Below, one piece after another: positions 36,914-40,831 of a DNA stretch of 40,831 nucleotides (position 1 is its first letter; the number at the start of each line of letters is the position of its first letter). Made by a program: the position numbers and the translations under genes. This stretch comes from Rhizophlyctis rosea. Lineage: Eukaryota; Chytridiomycota; Chytridiomycetes; Rhizophlyctidales; Rhizophlyctidaceae. The stretch is taken from contig JADGJC010000343.1 in assembly GCA_027596075.1 (NCBI GenBank), positions 1 to 40,831 of the forward strand. The letters run 5' to 3'. The notes beneath the pieces are model-generated. The model worked only from the letters and a program-made list of their open reading frames with translations, was not told the origin of the DNA and did not search any database.

Positions 36914-38340
36914 GCCGAGCAGGTCCCCTCTATTGCGAATTCTCTGAGCATATCATATTCGCTATTGTGATATCTTTGGATGATGTGTTGAGGTATCAAA
37001 GACGCATTGGAATTTGGGAGGGCCATGCGGAGTTGGGAATTTCGTCTCCATTTCCGCTTGTGGACCCACTAGCTCACACTCATTAGTGACGCAAAAATGC
37101 GGATGGGAATTTGCAGTGAGGAATGTCCCTGCAGATGAGGTATATATGTGATCATCCGCTTCATCCCTTTATTCATAGATTCTTCAATTGCCTTTGTCCA
37201 CAGCGATAAAGTCTCGGATGTTGGGATTTAACAATGTGGAGGGATTTGATTCCTGTCTTGTGAAAAAAATGAACAGGCATCAATAATCTTTGCAAATTTC
37301 TTGATATGCTGAGCAAGTTGAAGGAAAGAAGGAAGATATGATATACTTTGCACTCGGCTGCTTATTCCTGTGTATGACTTTGGGTGATGCCTGCGCCATA
37401 TGATAAAAGTCAGGCCATTCCGGTAAATGTATCTGATGGGAAGATCATTATGTAAGCTCTGTACGGGAATGATATAATGCGAACTGACTTGTTAATTTTG
37501 CCTTAAAGTGAATAAAAAGCATCGTTGGTATGGCGAGATAGTCTTGAGGAACGCCTTTCCCTTGTTCCTGCTGGGAGGTGAGTAATTGGTAAAATCTGAT
37601 GTCATATGTTGATGAATTTTGGTTGCTATCAGTAGCTTTTGAATCATTACCCGTACATGGGTTGTATACATTGACCTATTGATGGTCTTGAGCATGACGT
37701 GCCATTCAACGGTCCATTTTCCTTTCAAGTCTTTTCAGAACGCTGCGGGGCTGGAAAGTGAGAAGAACTTAGGAACGCCAGGGTCCCATCTAAGTGTCTG
37801 TCATGATGAACACGTGACTGAGTGCAGATGCGTCCGGACGCCACGCGGTTTGCAAATCTTCCCAAGCTTTCTCGGACATGATGACGGATGCACTCTCACA
37901 CTGTCACTTCCACTGACCGTCCCTGTAACCGGGTGCGAGTTGCCACCATTTTCTTCCTCCATCAAAATGTACATCAAAATACACACATAAATACAACGCA
38001 TACACAGAGTATATACATACACACATACATACATAAGCATATACACTATATCCCCAAGTTTACTCATACCCACCCTAAGTAACTGCACCAGTGCCATTCC
38101 CCTGGTGGTAAGTGTCCCTGTTGGCAATTGGTAAGCCTACTACCCCCTCATCTCGCAAAAACGCGTCAAGGTGCCCATTCGCAGTTTTGACAATATAACT
38201 CTTATGACCCTTCTCATCTGACTTCTCTTTCCCCTACTTTTCTCATAGAGAGATATCCACACGACCCATACCCCCCTTCCACCCTGTCCCCTCATACACC
38301 CTTCAAGTTTCCCCTCCGAAAAGAACACAACAACAACGAA
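36914..38340. other. Intergenic region upstream of CDC20
   Basis: This AT-rich stretch has no supported gene. It includes a CATA/CACA-type microsatellite at about 37981-38050. The last 300 bp before 38341 are pyrimidine-rich and should contain the CDC20 promoter. The leader just before the ATG is A/C-rich (CACAACAACAACGAA). Confidence 0.5.
37981..38050. repeat. Imperfect (CATA)n/(CA)n microsatellite
   Basis: About 70 bases consist almost wholly of ACAC, ATAC and CATA units, with interruptions such as ACGC and GAGT. Confidence 0.8.
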
Positions 38341-40831
38341 ATGCCCGTCGTCGCTACTCCTACTCGTACAAACAGAACTCGTGATGTCAGTCCCGCGACT
38401 CAGAGAAGGGCTTATGCCCAGCTCGTGAGTCAGTCGTCTCCTACGACTTTTGCGAGGAGGAACTCCCATGCGATGTCGCCCGCTAAGACTCCGAGGTGTG
38501 TTGATGTGAAGTAAGTGTGGTGTGGGTTGGGTGGGTTGTCCGCGCAGCGCACAGTATGGTCAGCGGAGCTGACTTTAGCGCGAAGCGCATGATATGGCGC
38601 TAAGCCTTCGTGAGCGTCACCGAACAAATTGGATCTGGCGATCCCCGAAGCGGATCAGTATGCGTGCGTTAGTACGCTATCAGAATCATACTTGTGAGCA
38701 TTAGCGAACGTATTATGTCGGCGATCCGCGAAGCGGATCAGTATGCGTGCGTTAGCACGCCGTTAGTATCATCATGAAGATACAGTCATGTCTTGGTACA
38801 TTCACATATTGGAGTTGCATTGAACAAACATGAACATCACAACAAAGATACAAAGACAGACACTAACAAGATGTCCACCCCATTACAGGACCTCCCGCAC
38901 AATGACCACCCTCCTCCGCAACTCCCCGCGCTCCACCGCCTCAAGCCGCTTCCTCCTCCACCCGCACAACAACAACAACATCACACAATCACCAACCGCA
39001 AAGCCAGTCGGACCGGCGGGTGTGACTGATGCGTCGCCGAGGAAGAGTTCGTTCGCCTCTTCGCCGAAGAAGGGATTTGGGATGATGAATACGGCATCGG
39101 CGACGGCGGGCAGTGGGATGCGTGCTTCGCCGGCTGCGGGCAGGTCGAGGTTCAGTGTTTTGGGGAAGAGCAATTTGGAGGAACGTGAGAGGAAGATGTT
39201 GAGGGTTGTGAGTCCGTCTAAGCATGGGAGGGTCAAGGTCAAGCAGGTGTGTACTTTTGTAATATGTGGCGCTGCGTGAGGAGTGGAGAGATTGGTCATG
39301 GCGAAGGAATGAGAGGGAGGATGCTTCACAATGATTAGGGGTGGGCTGTGAGCATGGAATATCACAATGAGATCCGTGCGTCAGCAGTCCATAACATGCA
39401 TAGAAACATTGAGCCTAATTGTAATTCATCGCCATCTCATTCAATCCATACTCATCAACCACCCTTAAACATCCTCATCAGTACGACCGCTTCATCCCAA
39501 CGACCGAAGCCATGGAACGCGCCGTCCTCAACTACAAAGTCCAAGACCAAACCTCCTCCCAACCCCAACGCTACCTCGACGAAAAGAGCCTCCTCCACCA
39601 AGAAAAACTCGCCAAAGCCTGTGGCGTCGCCCTGGGACAACGCATCCTGGCCTTCACCGCGGACCCACCACACCCTACGCACGAGGATTTCCGGTCGACT
39701 TGGAATCGTCCCTTGAGGAGACCTGATGCTCATGTTGCGAGACGGGTGATCAAGACGGCACCGGAAAGGGTGTTGGATGCTCCGGGGATGAGTGACGATT
39801 ATTATTTGAATCTTTTGGATTGGAGTGTGGGGAATTTGATGGCTGTTGCGCTTGATGATACGGTTTGGGTTTGGAATGCGGAGACGGGTACGGCGGAGGA
39901 GCTTTATAAGACTCCTACGGATACGTTTTCGTACATCTCCTCGGTTCAGTTTACGCCTGATGGGAACTTCCTTGCCGTCGGACTCTCGGAGGGGGACATC
40001 CAGCTTTGGAACCTCCAAACCATGTCGAAGACGAGGACTATGAGGGGACGAGCCACGCGTGTCGGTGTCCTCTCATGTGATCGGCATATCGTGTCAAGTG
40101 GGGGGAGGGACGGAGCGATTTGGCACCATGATGTACGGAGTGCGAATCATAAGGTTGCGGAGTTGGCGTTTCATGAGAGTGATGTTTGTGGGTTGAAGTG
40201 GAGGGTTGATGGAGGGGCTCTGGCGAGTGGGGGCAATGATAATATGGTTGCTGTTTGGGATGTGAGGAGTTCGAGGCCGAGGTTTACTAAGGGGGAGCAT
40301 TTGGCGGCTGTTAAGGTGGGTTTGAGTGAGCTGACCTGCTTTTGCGATTGTCATGGTTGTCGTGATATGCTTTGAATAAGTACTCACTCTTCTTTCTCTT
40401 TTACTCATTATGAACAGGCCCTGGCATGGTGTCCCTGGCACCTCACAACCCTCGCAACCGGCGGCGGCAGCCACGACAAGCGGGTGCACTTCTGGAATAC
40501 TACGACGGAAGGACGTACGGGTACCGTCCAAACCGATTCACAAGTGACATCCATCATCTGGTCCAACACCTACAAGGAATTCCTCACAAGCCACGGATAC
40601 CCGGAATGTAATTTGAGTATTTGGAAGTACCCTAGTGGGAAGAAGGTTGGGGATTTGGAGGGGCATGAGGGGAGGGTGTTGCATAGTGCTGTTAGTCCTG
40701 ACGGGGAGAGTGTTGTGACGGCGGCGGGCGATGAGGAGTTGAAGTTTTGGAGGGTTTGGGAAGGGGGTAGGGGGAAGGGGTCCAGTGGGGAGGGGGAGGA
40801 GGGGGTGGGTGAGGGAGGGAGGGGTGGGGGG
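38341..40831 (+). CDS. CDC20: CDC20-family APC/C activator (WD40), 3' end outside the window
   Basis: Exons: 38341-38495, 38889-39246, 39482-40315 and 40418 to the window end. The N-terminus is basic and Ser/Pro-rich. The C-box is YDRFIPTTEAM, at the start of exon 3. The hinge RVIKTAPERVLDAPGMSDD leads into YYLNLLDWS, the hallmark of Cdc20/Cdh1 proteins. The WD40 propeller follows: DTVWVWN, SSVQFTPDGNFLAVG, GDIQLWN, SSGGRDGAIWHHDVRS, SGGNDNMVAVWDVRS, LAWCPWHLTTLATGGGSHDKRVHFWN, SHGYPECNLSIWKYPSG and AVSPDGESVVTAAGDEELKFW. LDWS with NLMAVALDDTVWVWN favours Cdc20/Slp1 over Cdh1. It activates the anaphase-promoting complex and presents substrates at the metaphase-anaphase transition. The sequence after the last WD repeat is Gly/Glu-rich, and the C-terminal IR tail is not visible. 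Confidence 0.93.
38541..38602. repeat. Related hairpin cluster in CDC20 intron 1
   Basis: Upstream of the two double-hairpin copies lie GCGC-A-GCGC, a linker containing CAGTATG, GTCAGC-GGA-GCTGAC (38559-38573), and TTAGCGC...GCGCTAA enclosing GCGC-GAA-GCGC (38575-38602). The GAA loop and AGTAT linker recur from the double-hairpin copies. Confidence 0.7.
38640..38677. repeat. Double-hairpin element, copy 1, in CDC20 intron 1
   Basis: Two adjacent stem-loops are seen. GATCCCC-GAA-GCGGATC has one mismatch. After a 5-nt linker AGTAT comes GCGTGC-GTTA-GTACGC, paired with one G-U. The loops and linker match copy 2 exactly. Confidence 0.85.
38723..38760. repeat. Double-hairpin element, copy 2, in CDC20 intron 1
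   Basis: Two perfect stem-loops: GATCCGC-GAA-GCGGATC, linker AGTAT, then GCGTGC-GTTA-GCACGC. Together with copy 1 it lies in two tandem units of about 83 nt, each preceded by a CTTxGTGAGCxT...CGAAC stretch. Confidence 0.9.

Noticed and set aside
28490..38340. CRISPR array or prokaryotic mobile element in the gene desert
   Set aside because: The repeats are long, diverged and few, with no regular spacers and no transposase or recombinase frame. The setting is eukaryotic.

Overview
The window is nuclear DNA of a filamentous or zoosporic fungus. The evidence is a near-complete TOM1/HUWE1-type HECT ubiquitin ligase, a YOP1/REEP ER-shaping protein, a CDC20-family APC/C activator and a fungal-type secreted DUF7029/DUF7223-like protein. 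All but one of the genes are split by short GT-AG introns, mostly 60-100 nt, often with a CTGAC/TTGAC-like branch site just before the acceptor. An early-diverging fungus such as a chytrid is my best guess. It rests on the gene content and on double-hairpin repeats in one intron, and it is not proven.

Layout. 149-3772 (-): secreted multidomain protein ending in a DNA/RNA non-specific endonuclease domain, with poly-C/poly-G tracts in its introns and several frame changes in its N-terminal half. 3773-7253: no gene seen. 7254-9347 (-): membrane protein with a Cys-containing ectodomain, one transmembrane helix and a cytoplasmic SH3 domain, four exons. 10317-11385 (-): YOP1, seven exons including a 25-nt one. 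12034-12636 (+): DUF4396 membrane protein, single exon. 13424-26348 (+): TOM1, about 18 exons and about 3,860 residues, interrupted by a 10-N gap. 27276-28489 (+): START-domain lipid-binding protein with a C-terminal membrane anchor. 28490-38340: a gene desert of about 9.8 kb that holds several diverged, broken copies of one unknown minus-strand gene or repeat. 38341-end (+): CDC20, running off the window, with double-hairpin repeats in its first intron.

Nothing suggests an operon. Two ubiquitin-pathway genes (TOM1 and CDC20) and two membrane/lipid genes (YOP1, START) lie here, but the order looks like ordinary fungal gene packing. YOP1 and the DUF4396 gene are divergent and share a 650-bp upstream region.

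The observations most worth following are the double-hairpin elements in the CDC20 intron, the cluster of decayed paralogs at 29-37 kb, and the secreted DUF7029/DUF7223-like plus nuclease fusion. Intron positions were inferred by eye from splice signals, reading phase and family similarity.
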